A stretch of 38,281 nt of DNA from a virus, in IMG/VR virus record IMGVR_UViG_3300037882_002040, positions 1 to 38,281 of that record. One strand, given 5' to 3'. Both the position numbers and the translations under genes were made by a program. Below the pieces are notes generated by a model that saw only the letters and a program-made list of their open reading frames with translations, was not told where the DNA came from and searched no databases. Of this stretch, positions 9,062 through 16,774 are shown in pieces (the stretch's first letter is position 1; every line of letters starts with the position of its first letter).

Positions 9062-9846
9062 TGTTTAATTGAAAAGGTTTGTTTCCACAGATTATCATAT
9101 CCTATTAGATTTTCAGGAATTTTAGTTTTATCTTGTTGATATTCTGATAGTGTTTGATTAAGTTTTTGGGCTTCTGATTGAGAAAGTTCATTAATTGTTT
9201 TTAATGGACGTTCTATTAGAAATTTAGCTACTTTTTCAACATTTACGTTTACTCTTTCAGCTAGAATATTTACAAAGTTGATTTGTTGTGGGTTTATTTT
9301 TTCTTCTCCGCTACTATCTTCTGGTGTAACCAATTGTGACACTTCCTCGGCGGCAATAGCGCGTAATCTTAATAAACGTCGAAGAGCGCGAGCTTCTGCT
9401 CTAGTATCTGCGGTTCCTACCGGATAAGAATTATAAGGAAACTCTGTGTTATTTAAATAAACGTCTGCCGACCCCGAAAATACTAATCTAACCGTCTCTC
9501 CATTAGCGTCTAATACGCTTGCTGTATGAGGAATTATTTCAACAGTATGGGTAACTGTTGCTCTATGCTGATTTTCTGGACAGGGCACCTGGTCCACCAC
9601 TGATGTAGACCTAACAATAATTCCAATAAATTCTTCGGTAATTCTTCTTAGTCCGTCTACGGTTGGAGAACCATTAAATATTTCGTCGGACCTCAATTGA
9701 GATAGAACCCAATTAGTCCAATTTGGAGAATATAAACCAATGGTTTCTTCGGGGGTAGATTCTACATTATCTTGCACTTCCTCAACCGCGTCAAAATTCA
9801 AATCATATTCGACTAATTTGTCTGATGTTAATGGAGATGGCGTCAT
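9058..9846 (-). CDS. Possible single-strand DNA annealing protein (Rad52/Sak-like), 262 aa
   Basis: The ATG follows AAGGATAAATA. After an acidic N-terminal tail, residues about 60-160 show a pattern seen in Rad52/Sak-type annealing proteins: GLRRITEEFIG at the start, strands such as ATVTHTVEIIP and VRLVFSGSADVYLNN, then TADTRAEARALRRLLRLR, the Ala/Arg-rich helix following the sheet. The C-terminal 90 residues are helical and may bind DNA or partners. The neighbouring zinc protein and the homing endonuclease nested between them fit a recombination locus. The assignment rests on motif resemblance only, and a general ssDNA-binding phage protein is the alternative. Confidence 0.4.
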   Translation of the reverse strand: MTPSPLTSDKLVEYDLNFDAVEEVQDNVESTPEETIGLYSPNWTNWVLSQLRSDEIFNGSPTVDGLRRITEEFIGIIVRSTSVVDQVPCPENQHRATVTHTVEIIPHTASVLDANGETVRLVFSGSADVYLNNTEFPYNSYPVGTADTRAEARALRRLLRLRAIAAEEVSQLVTPEDSSGEEKINPQQINFVNILAERVNVNVEKVAKFLIERPLKTINELSQSEAQKLNQTLSEYQQDKTKIPENLIGYDNLWKQTFSIKQ

Positions 9847-9878
9847 TATTTATCCTTTAAAATATGGTGATTATTATC

Positions 9879-10685
9879 CTAGTTAGAATCTTCCTCTTTC
9901 AATTCAATTTCGATTAGGCGGTCGTCACGTTCCGGATATTTAACTTTAATTTGGTCTAATTTTTCCTTAATAACAGCGTATAAATCTCTACAATATTTAT
10001 CGGATACTCGTGGTTTAGCTCTGACGCGAATCATAACTAAGCCCGAATTAAGAATGAGTCCAGATTTTTCTCTGTCGGCCCTTTGTGTTCTAGTAAGTGA
10101 CTTTTGTCCCCATACAGCCTCTCTGTGTGAAATTCCGTCAATTTCGACACAAGTTTTAAGTTGGGGTAAAAACAAATCTATTTGCAATCTTCCATTTAAT
10201 AAAAATTGTTCCTTATGAAGCTGCACAGCAAAACCATCTTCAATTAATCTTTGTTGTAGATATAATTCCAACTTAGTTCCGTGCCGTGCTGCAGTACGAC
10301 AGGCTTTTGTGCCGGCAGCGTTGAACTCCTTTCTCTCCTGATATGTCTTTTTATTCCAATTTTCTTTTCCCTTATTTTTTCTTTCTTCTAATTCCTCTGG
10401 CGAAAGATTTTTCCAAACTTCGCTTATACCTTCGCTTATTTTAATTTTAGATTCCTCAGACATAGTGGTACCTTCTGTTGGATGAGTTGCCCTTCCAGTA
10501 GAAAGAGCATTCTTCTGAGATTCGCTTCTTTCTCTTCTTTCAATTCCCCACTTTTTCATCTTTCTTAAAATACTATTTGGGTAGGTTTGAAATTCTTCGG
10601 CAATTGAAGGTATAGATTTTTTATTTTCTATATATTCTTTTTCTAAATATTCTTTTGTCAGACCGTTTAAGTTTTTAGTGCTCAT
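9879..10685 (-). CDS. EDxHD (Vsr-like) homing endonuclease with HTH and NUMOD3 modules (268 aa)
   Basis: The ATG follows AGGAAATATA. Order of parts: an N-terminal helix-turn-helix module (residues 8-50, KEYLEKEYIENKKSIPSIA then LRKMKKWGIERR), a NUMOD3-like DNA-binding stretch (residues 75-95, MSEESKIKISEGISEVWKN), and a C-terminal nuclease domain (residues about 135-225). The nuclease shows E140, D170 in LQIDLFLP, and VEIDGISHR (E181, D183, H187), as in the Vsr-related EDxHD homing endonucleases described in phages. It ends with TAG, one of few such stops here. It lies between the possible annealing protein and a GIY-YIG gene, so two different mobile endonucleases sit side by side. Confidence 0.7.
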   Translation of the reverse strand: MSTKNLNGLTKEYLEKEYIENKKSIPSIAEEFQTYPNSILRKMKKWGIERRERSESQKNALSTGRATHPTEGTTMSEESKIKISEGISEVWKNLSPEELEERKNKGKENWNKKTYQERKEFNAAGTKACRTAARHGTKLELYLQQRLIEDGFAVQLHKEQFLLNGRLQIDLFLPQLKTCVEIDGISHREAVWGQKSLTRTQRADREKSGLILNSGLVMIRVRAKPRVSDKYCRDLYAVIKEKLDQIKVKYPERDDRLIEIELKEEDSN

Positions 10686-10700
10686 TATTATATTTCCTAT

Positions 10701-11285
10701 TTAATATTTATTAGAACCTTGTAGTGCTCTATTTCTTTTTCTACTAGCCTGTCTTTTGTCTATCATCTCTTGCGGAATTTTCTTGCCTTTCCAAGGGCCT
10801 GGTTTGCCAATATTAATTTCTGATAATTTTTATTTAGTTTCTATTGAATGATGTTTACCGTAGAAAGAATTTTTATGCCCTATTTTGACATCACTAAAAA
10901 CTTTGAGTTGTTGTTCTGTCCATTGCCGACCAGTATTAGCTTTACTTATTTTTTGTTTCTTTTCCTCAGAACATTTGACGCCTAATGTGCTGTCTGCTTT
11001 ATAACAAATATTATATCCTCTATCTGACCGGTATGTTTGTAACTTGTCTAACCAAAATTGTTCTCTTTCGATTAATTTTTCTTTAGAGCATTCTTCAATT
11101 TTTGAAAATTTAAAATTAGATTCTCCATATTTATTCCAGGCTTTTTGTAAGTACGCGTTATAGTGTTTATTATCTTTTAATGAGTTATAATGGTCTCTTA
11201 TTCTTTTACGAATGTCTATAGAAGAACCAACATACTTCTTTTTATTCACCCTGTTAAATATCAAATAAATCCCGCTAACTTTCAC
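10701..11285 (-). pseudogene. GIY-YIG homing endonuclease interrupted by an in-frame TAA
   Basis: The start is a GTG at 11285 behind TTAGGAGAAATGTAA. Residues 1-90 form a GIY-YIG nuclease domain (SGIYLIFNRVNKKKYVGSS, then the LIEREQFWL helix with the catalytic Glu). A NUMOD3 motif begins (CSEEKKQKISKANTGRQW, NSFYGKHHSIETK), and the frame then hits TAA at 10830-10832. It continues in the same frame with KLSEINIGKPGPWKGKKIP and a basic helix, ending at a TAA at 10701. The continuation is clearly the rest of the NUMOD3 DNA-binding tail, so one nonsense codon has removed about 42 residues. The nuclease domain itself is intact, so the shortened protein might still cut DNA. Confidence 0.8.
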
Positions 11286-11732
11286 TTACATTTCTCCTAA
11301 TTGTGTTAGTTGTTTTAAGTTATATTTTTCCATAACTAAGATGGGTTTTTTCCAATTATTTTCAAGTATTTTTGCTTGCTTATCTGAACTAGCTATTAAA
11401 TGTATTTGGGGATGATTATAAAGTCTCTCTATATCTTGAAATCTAAATAATTTATTTTCCCATTCATTATTAGTAATGTATAAAAACTTATTTTTAGCTA
11501 AAGGAAGCCCTATAACCTTTTGAATATGGGTGAGGTTCTCTGTTAAAATATTCCCTCTATGCCCGAAACATTCCATCATTTGAAGAATGGCAAAATTATT
11601 TTTAACTGGCGGTGAAATCCACCCCGTATTGAATACTACTGGTACAATATCCGCGCCTGAACTTAATTCGTTTAAAGACGTAATCAATTCAGTATTATCT
11701 AATTTATCTAAGCAGATTCCTAATTTTTTCAT
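11286..11732 (-). CDS. Unknown protein in the glycan gene cluster (148 aa)
   Basis: The ATG overlaps the upstream stop as ATGA, so it is coupled to the GT-B-like gene before it. The sequence alternates strands and helices (IVPVVFNTGWISPPV, NKFLYITNNEW, IHLIASSDKQAKILENNW), like half of a Rossmann-type fold. The phrase LIASSDKQAKILENNW resembles the end of a nucleotide-sugar-binding half of a GT-B glycosyltransferase. It could be the second lobe of the enzyme encoded just upstream, split into a separate gene. I do not recognise a family, and no catalytic residue can be named. Confidence 0.45.
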   Translation of the reverse strand: MKKLGICLDKLDNTELITSLNELSSGADIVPVVFNTGWISPPVKNNFAILQMMECFGHRGNILTENLTHIQKVIGLPLAKNKFLYITNNEWENKLFRFQDIERLYNHPQIHLIASSDKQAKILENNWKKPILVMEKYNLKQLTQLGEM

Positions 11733-12505
11733 GAAAGTAAATTTCTAATCTTTTCGTCAAATATATTCAATACCAGTTCTTTTTCGTTAGTTAGTCCTAA
11801 TCCTTCAAAAATTTGTCCTATACTTTGAAAATACGTATTAGACGCTACTCTTTCCCTGTTTTGTTTAACTAGACTGGTATATTTTTTAGGGTTCTGCAGT
11901 AAAAATTGACAGATGTGTACAACGTCCTCTACTGTATTATACACCGTCCCGTCCAAACTGTCAAGGTGATTTTTGACCTCATGTAGACATATTTTTCCAT
12001 TCATCCAACCGTCTAATTGCCATCTTTTAGTAATATCTAGCACGAATTTACAAGAAGCTAGAGCGTTTCCATATTCTTTATACGATGTTAAGGCCCCCAA
12101 TTGTAAGGGCGTTCTTAGCAGATTTTGAGCAAACATTTTTACTCTAAACCCCTCTTCAAATAATTTCTCGGCAAACTCCTTGGCTTGAGGAGGTAGACTA
12201 TGGTCTAGTATCACAACATCACATGCATACTTTTCCTCTGCTAATCCCAGTAATTGAACCGGATTGGCAGGAGGAATATAATGTATGGGGGTTTCATGGG
12301 TTAGGCATCTAACTATTTTAAGATTGATTAATTCATCTATAAGAGGTTTACTTTGTGGTTCATATAATATGATATCTGGCGATATTTCGTCGTATAGGTC
12401 AATTAGGGATTTTGCGGGTTGCCATAAAACTACATTATGACCACAATATTGTAGGGTAGCAGCGTAAGGGTGACCTAATTCGCCATGTTCACAGATAATT
12501 TTCAT
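11729..12505 (-). CDS. GT-B-fold, CgeB-like glycosyltransferase-type protein (258 aa)
   Basis: The start overlaps the nucleotidyltransferase stop as ATGA. The N-terminal part has Rossmann strands (MKIICEHGELGHPYAATL, SPDIILYEPQSKPLIDELI). The C-terminal 100 residues resemble the CgeB/glycosyltransferase family 1 end: ASCKFVLDITKRWQLDGWM, an acidic loop, then an EDVVHICQFLLQNPKKY helix and RERVASNTYF, close to the usual HTY near the end of CgeB proteins. The expected GxGxxxxE donor-binding loop is poorly preserved, with NGKICLHEV in its place. It probably transfers a sugar or is a degenerate member. Gene order places it in a glycan-building set with a nucleotidyltransferase. Confidence 0.5.
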   Translation of the reverse strand: MKIICEHGELGHPYAATLQYCGHNVVLWQPAKSLIDLYDEISPDIILYEPQSKPLIDELINLKIVRCLTHETPIHYIPPANPVQLLGLAEEKYACDVVILDHSLPPQAKEFAEKLFEEGFRVKMFAQNLLRTPLQLGALTSYKEYGNALASCKFVLDITKRWQLDGWMNGKICLHEVKNHLDSLDGTVYNTVEDVVHICQFLLQNPKKYTSLVKQNRERVASNTYFQSIGQIFEGLGLTNEKELVLNIFDEKIRNLLS

Positions 12506-13206
12506 ATAATATTCTTAGCTAATTCTATATCTTTAGGATTGTCTACATCAACAATTTTTAAACCTTTAGGCTTATAGCTAATAAAACTTCCGTTTTTATC
12601 TATAATTTCATTAAGGGTCTCGAATCCGTAAAAGTTATATTTATCAGGATTCCAACATATAGATTTTAATAGTTTGAGTTCTTTTCCTTTAAAGAAGGTT
12701 ATTTGAGCCCATTTATTAGGAAGACCATAAAAGATATTTTCGAGTTTATTATCTATAATATTACAACCTACCTCGCTATCTTTCATTGTGCTTTCATCAA
12801 TCAGAACCATAGACCTATCCATAGGTAGTTGTTCTAGCGCTATGTCATTAAAGACTAAATCTCCATAAATTACAATAATATTTTCTGTGGTTGCTGCCCT
12901 AAGCCCTATGCCTAAAGACCTCGTTATATTTGTGGTGTCGAATTTTTCGTTTTCAATATTAATAATCCACTGAGGAGTATTATCCATAATTTTTCTAGCC
13001 TCATATCCTGAGACTAAAATAATTTCTTTAGGGTGTAACATTCGCCCTATAATATCTAACTGTCTAGATAAGATAGTTTGTGCGGGCGTCAATCTTATTA
13101 AAGGTCTCGGTCCATAAGATTTCATCCTATCTCCAGGGCCTGCCCCTAAGATAATGACCGATAATTCTCTCTTAGGAGGAGCATGAATATATGTTACATT
13201 ACGCAT
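12502..13206 (-). CDS. Sugar-phosphate nucleotidyltransferase-like protein (234 aa)
   Basis: The ATG lies inside the end of the upstream gene (13-base overlap). Residues 15-40 hold the N-terminal signature of the NTP transferase family: VIILGAGPGDRMKSYGPRPL, comparable to GxGxRM...PKPL, except that the usual Lys of PKPL is Arg here. Further signs are NITRSLGIGLRAA, then IIVIYGDLVFN, which supplies the metal-binding Asp of the DxD/GDxxF motif. It ends with VDVDNPKDIELAK, the common VDTPEDLE-type end of this family. It would activate a sugar phosphate with an NTP, feeding the nearby glycosyltransferases. The Lys to Arg change could alter or abolish activity. Confidence 0.7.
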   Translation of the reverse strand: MRNVTYIHAPPKRELSVIILGAGPGDRMKSYGPRPLIRLTPAQTILSRQLDIIGRMLHPKEIILVSGYEARKIMDNTPQWIINIENEKFDTTNITRSLGIGLRAATTENIIVIYGDLVFNDIALEQLPMDRSMVLIDESTMKDSEVGCNIIDNKLENIFYGLPNKWAQITFFKGKELKLLKSICWNPDKYNFYGFETLNEIIDKNGSFISYKPKGLKIVDVDNPKDIELAKNII

Positions 13207-13949
13207 GGTACAATGTCTGAGATTATTAAGTCTCCGAAGCCTTCCTCTTGTAGTTTATCTTCTAGGGGTTTTTCAAAATTACCCCCAAAATATTGGTGAC
13301 AGGAAGTATTATATAAATCGTAGTTTTTACCTTTAATAACGGCTCCTCTAATAGAATGCTCTATGATAGTATCTTGCCACGTTAATGCAGCCCCTTTGAT
13401 TAGTTCGTTATTACACTCTACTACTACATACCAAGGACGTTTTGTGCTATCAATAGCCAAATCTATGACAAATCCCCTCGCATAATCCTCTGTCATGAAC
13501 TGAACTTTCCACTCAACCCCCCTATTTTTTAGCAATTTAGACGAGTTAAACTGATTAAGGATTCCGCCCGTATAAACACATACAGTAATATGACTAGGCT
13601 TTATATCTTGACCTAATAGGGAATCTAGAGTTTTGCCTAATTCCTCTCTAGTTGTAGTTTTATTTGTTAAGATGACCCCCATATAATTTAATGTGGTTTC
13701 GCTCTTAACTCGCCCATATATATTTTCTCCTGCTAATTTTACTTTATCCCTCCATTCGGAATTTCGTAAGAAGGGGCAATATCTTCCCTCTATTATAAAA
13801 AACTTCTTACCTGTTTCATCATAGGCTCCTTTAAGAAATTTTTCATATTTTTGAAGTCTATTAAAATGGCAGCCGACTTGTGTATTGTCTTCATAAGTGG
13901 CAAATACGCAACGTCCACAAGACGTGATGATTGGGGGTAATTTATCCAT
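13194..13949 (-). CDS. GT-A-like protein with N-terminal cysteine metal site (251 aa)
   Basis: The N-terminal 70 residues carry TSCGRCVFATYEDNTQVGCH and later GRYCPFLRN, four cysteines in a CxxC...C...C layout able to hold a zinc or an iron-sulfur cluster. From about residue 88 a glycosyltransferase-2-like start follows: YMGVILTNKTTTREELGKT, LLGQDIKPSHITVCVYTGG, then WYVVVECNNELIKGAAL, where a GT-A enzyme would keep its metal-binding acidic residues. It overlaps both neighbours by a few bases. The fusion of a cysteine cluster to a GT-A-like domain is unusual. The enzyme call is tentative, since the DxD is not classical. Confidence 0.45.
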   Translation of the reverse strand: MDKLPPIITSCGRCVFATYEDNTQVGCHFNRLQKYEKFLKGAYDETGKKFFIIEGRYCPFLRNSEWRDKVKLAGENIYGRVKSETTLNYMGVILTNKTTTREELGKTLDSLLGQDIKPSHITVCVYTGGILNQFNSSKLLKNRGVEWKVQFMTEDYARGFVIDLAIDSTKRPWYVVVECNNELIKGAALTWQDTIIEHSIRGAVIKGKNYDLYNTSCHQYFGGNFEKPLEDKLQEEGFGDLIISDIVPCVM

Positions 13950-14361
13950 TTGCGGGAATAGCCCTTATTGGTCGTGTTGCTTTTATATAGTATTTCATGT
14001 CATGGTATTTAATTTCAAGAACTGTAAGTCCTACATTTTTTAGTTTTTCTAGAACTTGCGTAAGGGGTTGTATGCCCATTCGTCCTCCGGCCACCAACAT
14101 ATTAAATTCATCAATAGATAGATTGCCGACTTCATAAGCTTTAATCGCAGAATTAAGGTCGGTTCCTACTAAAGTTAGATTACCGCCATATCTTAGCTTT
14201 TTGACAAGTAAAGGAAAATAGTCATTATTTACATATTCAAGGGTCGAATCTACCAGAATTTCATCACAAATAGAATCTATAATTTTGGGTAGTTCTTTTG
14301 TAGAAACGTTTTGATAGTCTAATACTGTGGGGCCGGACTGTAGAACCAGATTAATTTTCAC
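13942..14361 (-). CDS. Methyltransferase-like fold fragment (139 aa)
   Basis: The start is GTG at 14361 behind GGAGAAATTAA. The protein resembles the second half of a class I SAM-dependent methyltransferase as found in phage genomes: ILVDSTLEYVNNDYFPLLV, LVKKLRYGGNLTLVGTD, then a helix with NMLVAGGRMGIQPLTQVLEK and a final strand pair (GLTVLEIKYHDMKYYIKATR). The glycine-rich SAM-binding motif I is missing, so it may not bind SAM alone, or it may be a non-catalytic relative. It sits between a HAD phosphatase and the GT-A-like gene, overlapping both, which suggests a role in sugar or virion glycan modification. Confidence 0.45.
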   Translation of the reverse strand: MKINLVLQSGPTVLDYQNVSTKELPKIIDSICDEILVDSTLEYVNNDYFPLLVKKLRYGGNLTLVGTDLNSAIKAYEVGNLSIDEFNMLVAGGRMGIQPLTQVLEKLKNVGLTVLEIKYHDMKYYIKATRPIRAIPANG

Positions 14362-14791
14362 TTAATTTCTCCTTAATTTTTTGTAAAACATGTGGACCTA
14401 CTGCATCCCAATTTACGTATGGTCTGCCCTCTAAATTATTCCAATCCCACGCTAATGGGCATCCAGTAGCGTTATCATCTATATATTGTTGAGCATATAC
14501 TTTAGGCGAAGTAGTCCATTCTTTTTGGTCAGGATTTTCGTTAACCCCATAAAATTCTATGCCATGCTTTTTACAGAATTCTACTGCTTCTGTTAGTACG
14601 TCTCTTGGCTTTCCTAACTTTTGTCCCTTATTTCCTAAAACCTGCCCATCACATCTCATAGTCCAAAGAATTAGGTCTGCACCAGCTTCTTGAAATTTCT
14701 TCATCCATTCAAAAGCTCCAGGAACAGGGTCGCCTATTTCTGGGAACTCGTGTTTAGCAATAGTACCATCGAAATCTATACAAATCTTCAT
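14351..14791 (-). CDS. HAD-superfamily phosphatase-like protein (146 aa)
   Basis: The ATG overlaps the preceding stop as TAATG. The HAD signature is clear: DFDGTIA (D7 nucleophile and D9 acid in DxDxT), LILWTMR with motif II Thr, and YIDDNATGCPLAW as the acidic motif IV. At 146 residues with only a small insert after motif I, it is a minimal HAD enzyme similar to the short phage and Bacteroides hydrolases. The substrate is unknown. The operon with sugar genes suggests removal of phosphate from a sugar phosphate or nucleotide. All catalytic residues appear intact. Confidence 0.8.
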   Translation of the reverse strand: MKICIDFDGTIAKHEFPEIGDPVPGAFEWMKKFQEAGADLILWTMRCDGQVLGNKGQKLGKPRDVLTEAVEFCKKHGIEFYGVNENPDQKEWTTSPKVYAQQYIDDNATGCPLAWDWNNLEGRPYVNWDAVGPHVLQKIKEKLSEN

Positions 14792-15207
14792 TATGTGTAT
14801 TTCCTTCTTCCAAATTCGTTATCTTCACATTTCCATGAGTCTGCCCAATATGGTTTGTAGACATCAGGCATAACTTTTAGTAAAATGGGTTGTGGACCTA
14901 AAGATGAATCCCACTGTAAATAACCGTCAAAATCATCAATAAAAATATCTAGACCAAGCTCTTTAATTAGGACGGCTTTTGCCATATTACCATATTTTTC
15001 ATAGTCGGCACAATAAATATCGTCGTGAAATATAAATTCAAAACCATTATCGGCCAGCGTTTTAATTACTTGTTCTTTTGGGTGTTGGTCTGTAATAATA
15101 TATACTCTATCTGGATAGTCTTTATTGATAAAATAGTCCCAAAAAAATCTTTTAAATTGTTCTGGATATTTACTTATTACTCCACCGATATCAAATCCTA
15201 TTTTCAC
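14791..15207 (-). CDS. HAD-like protein with altered first motif (138 aa)
   Basis: The start is GTG at 15207 with AAGGA upstream. It has the HAD layout: GFDIGGVIS as motif I, VYIITDQHPK as motif II, a Lys in the middle, and IFIDDFDGYL as motif IV. The second Asp of motif I (DxD) is Gly, so general acid catalysis is in doubt, although the first Asp is kept. It directly precedes the intact HAD gene, so the pair may be an old duplication in which one copy has changed role. It may bind the same ligand, or hydrolyse it slowly. Confidence 0.65.
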   Translation of the reverse strand: MKIGFDIGGVISKYPEQFKRFFWDYFINKDYPDRVYIITDQHPKEQVIKTLADNGFEFIFHDDIYCADYEKYGNMAKAVLIKELGLDIFIDDFDGYLQWDSSLGPQPILLKVMPDVYKPYWADSWKCEDNEFGRRKYT

Positions 15208-15217
15208 ATCAAAATCC

Positions 15218-15529
15218 TTATGGAAAGTACCAAATATAGTGTTTTTCTTCTGATGAGTCGTCTACATAAATATCTACATAAAAGTTTGTATCTCCCCTTG
15301 ATATAGGACCACACGAATAATAGTTTGGGTCTGGTTGATATTTTTCATATTCCGGTTTTTCTACGAATTCTTCTCTAAGAAAATATTTAATATATCTTTT
15401 ATTCTTAGGAATAATATCTACAAAAAGATTAAATAGGTCTTGCTCGGTTACTGGATAATGTCCTGGCATCCATGAGTATCCTTTGATATCTTTAGTTGTA
15501 GTCTTTACTAATTTAGTTATCTTTTCCAT
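15218..15529 (-). CDS. Unknown small protein (103 aa)
   Basis: I do not recognise this protein. It is acidic and aromatic, with many Tyr and Pro residues (YSWMPGHYPVTEQDL, EKPEYEKYQPDPNYYSCGP) and a strand-like end (FYVDIYVDDSSEEKHYIWYF). It looks like a compact alpha/beta fold with no membrane segment and no catalytic motif. It lies between the HAD pair and a zinc ribbon protein in the leftward operon, with gaps of 3 to 11 bases, so it is surely co-transcribed. Confidence 0.6.
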   Translation of the reverse strand: MEKITKLVKTTTKDIKGYSWMPGHYPVTEQDLFNLFVDIIPKNKRYIKYFLREEFVEKPEYEKYQPDPNYYSCGPISRGDTNFYVDIYVDDSSEEKHYIWYFP

Positions 15530-15532
15530 GTT

Positions 15533-15748
15533 TTATTCTCCGCAATCGCAGTCTCCGGTTCCCATATTAAATCCATAAGCTATTCCGCAGTGGGGACATT
15601 TTGGTGTTCTTTTTTCTTTTTCTATTGCATATTCTTGAGGGGATTTAAATCCATAAAGTCTAGCTTCTTCATCATAAAATTCTTTAGAACCTTGACCAAA
15701 TCTATTCTTTGGGTGTCTATGACCACCTATATATCGTAAATCTTTCAT
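15533..15748 (-). CDS. Small zinc-ribbon-like protein (71 aa)
   Basis: The ATG lies just upstream of the unknown 103-residue gene. The first 40 residues are basic and Gly/Phe-rich (YIGGHRHPKNRFGQGSKEF), and the C-terminus has a CPHCG knuckle followed by CDCGE, a likely single zinc site. Such short zinc proteins are common in phage operons, where they may bind DNA, RNA or a host protein. Nothing in the sequence shows which. Confidence 0.6.
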   Translation of the reverse strand: MKDLRYIGGHRHPKNRFGQGSKEFYDEEARLYGFKSPQEYAIEKEKRTPKCPHCGIAYGFNMGTGDCDCGE

Positions 15749-15750
15749 TT

Positions 15751-16662
15751 TTATCTTTCGTACATTATTTTTGAGCTATTTTCAATTATATTTTTCCAAC
15801 CATCCTGAAACGCTTTATAATCTCCTATTTCCTGTCTAGCCTTCTTACTTACATCGTAGAATTTATCTGTCATCATGGGGTCAATTATCTGTTTGATTTC
15901 ACCAAATGTTTGACATAGAAAGCCGTTTTCCCCATGCTTTATATGAGCAGTAATCTCATCGCTTTTAGCCGAAATAGTAGCACAACCACACGCCATAGCT
16001 TGGAGTGTACTAAAATGTACGTGGGGACCATTCAAATTAATAAAGACTCTTCCATTGTTAAACTGTTCGCAAAGTTCTTGTTCCGTTTTACCATTTAGCA
16101 TGACATATTCATATTCTTTTATTAATTCTTTAAAGAGCATTTCTTGCTGAGGATTTTCTGGCTCTAGAAGGATTATTCTTTGCGGTCTATTTTCGCTAGA
16201 CGTAAATACTTCTTTATCTACGCAATTCTGGCTTATATATCCTACGCCCCCCCACTTTTCTCTAACTATACTAGATGTGTATACTGAGGCGAATCCTGAA
16301 CGTTTTTGTAATGATGGAAAGTTAGGGTGTTGTACTAAGCTATGTGGACCAGAGTGATTTACTATAATAAAGGGACAATGGCTTGCATCCGAAATTCCCT
16401 TAATTAAACCATATTGATTAGTGCGGTCATTAGATATACACACATCAGGATAAAACAGAGGAGATATACCTTTTAATATTTGTATATTATCTGGTTTTGG
16501 GATTGTTAAATTCCAAGCAACCCCCCCAAAGATATATTGCCATGTATCTAATTTACTTAGTTCATAATTAAACCATTGGTCTTCTGCAAAACAAGTAAAA
16601 ATATTAATAGGGCTATTATCTTTTTTTATTATTTTATTTATAATTGTATTAATTGGGTTCAT
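15751..16662 (-). CDS. Glycosyltransferase, GT-B fold, family 4-like (303 aa)
   Basis: The C-terminal half has the family 4 layout: RIILLEPENPQQEMLFKEL, then GRVFINLNGPHVHFSTLQAM (205-223), then ACGCATISAKSDEIT and HIKHGENGFL, the conserved acceptor and nucleotide-sugar-binding region. The usual EGFGxxxLEA Glu is replaced by FSTLQAM, a variation seen in diverged members. The N-terminal half has a Rossmann strand pattern. Its start overlaps the small NUMOD3 ORF by 14 bases, with a third glycosyltransferase beyond it. Substrate is unknown; virion or modified-DNA glycosylation, or host surface change, are all possible. Confidence 0.7.
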   Translation of the reverse strand: MNPINTIINKIIKKDNSPINIFTCFAEDQWFNYELSKLDTWQYIFGGVAWNLTIPKPDNIQILKGISPLFYPDVCISNDRTNQYGLIKGISDASHCPFIIVNHSGPHSLVQHPNFPSLQKRSGFASVYTSSIVREKWGGVGYISQNCVDKEVFTSSENRPQRIILLEPENPQQEMLFKELIKEYEYVMLNGKTEQELCEQFNNGRVFINLNGPHVHFSTLQAMACGCATISAKSDEITAHIKHGENGFLCQTFGEIKQIIDPMMTDKFYDVSKKARQEIGDYKAFQDGWKNIIENSSKIMYER

Positions 16663-16774
16663 GAGAATTTTTAAGAAGTTGTTGTTGTCTTTTTTGTCCC
16701 TCTGACATTTTTTGTCGAGTTTCTACAGAAAGCTTTTTACCAAAATTTGGATTTCCAGCAATTTTCGTTCTCAT
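16649..16774 (-). CDS. Mini-ORF made of one NUMOD3 DNA-binding motif (41 aa)
   Basis: An ATG at 16774 overlaps the upstream glycosyltransferase stop as ATGA. The product begins MRTKIAGNPNFGKKLS and continues VETRQKMSEGQKRQQQ, which is a NUMOD3 motif like those in the GIY-YIG genes of this window (compare SEETRQKMSKASKG). No nuclease domain is attached. It is best read as the tail of a lost GIY-YIG or HNH homing endonuclease, still with a good coupled start, or as a free DNA-binding peptide. It fills the gap between two glycosyltransferase genes. Confidence 0.65.
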   Translation of the reverse strand: MRTKIAGNPNFGKKLSVETRQKMSEGQKRQQQLLKNSHEPN

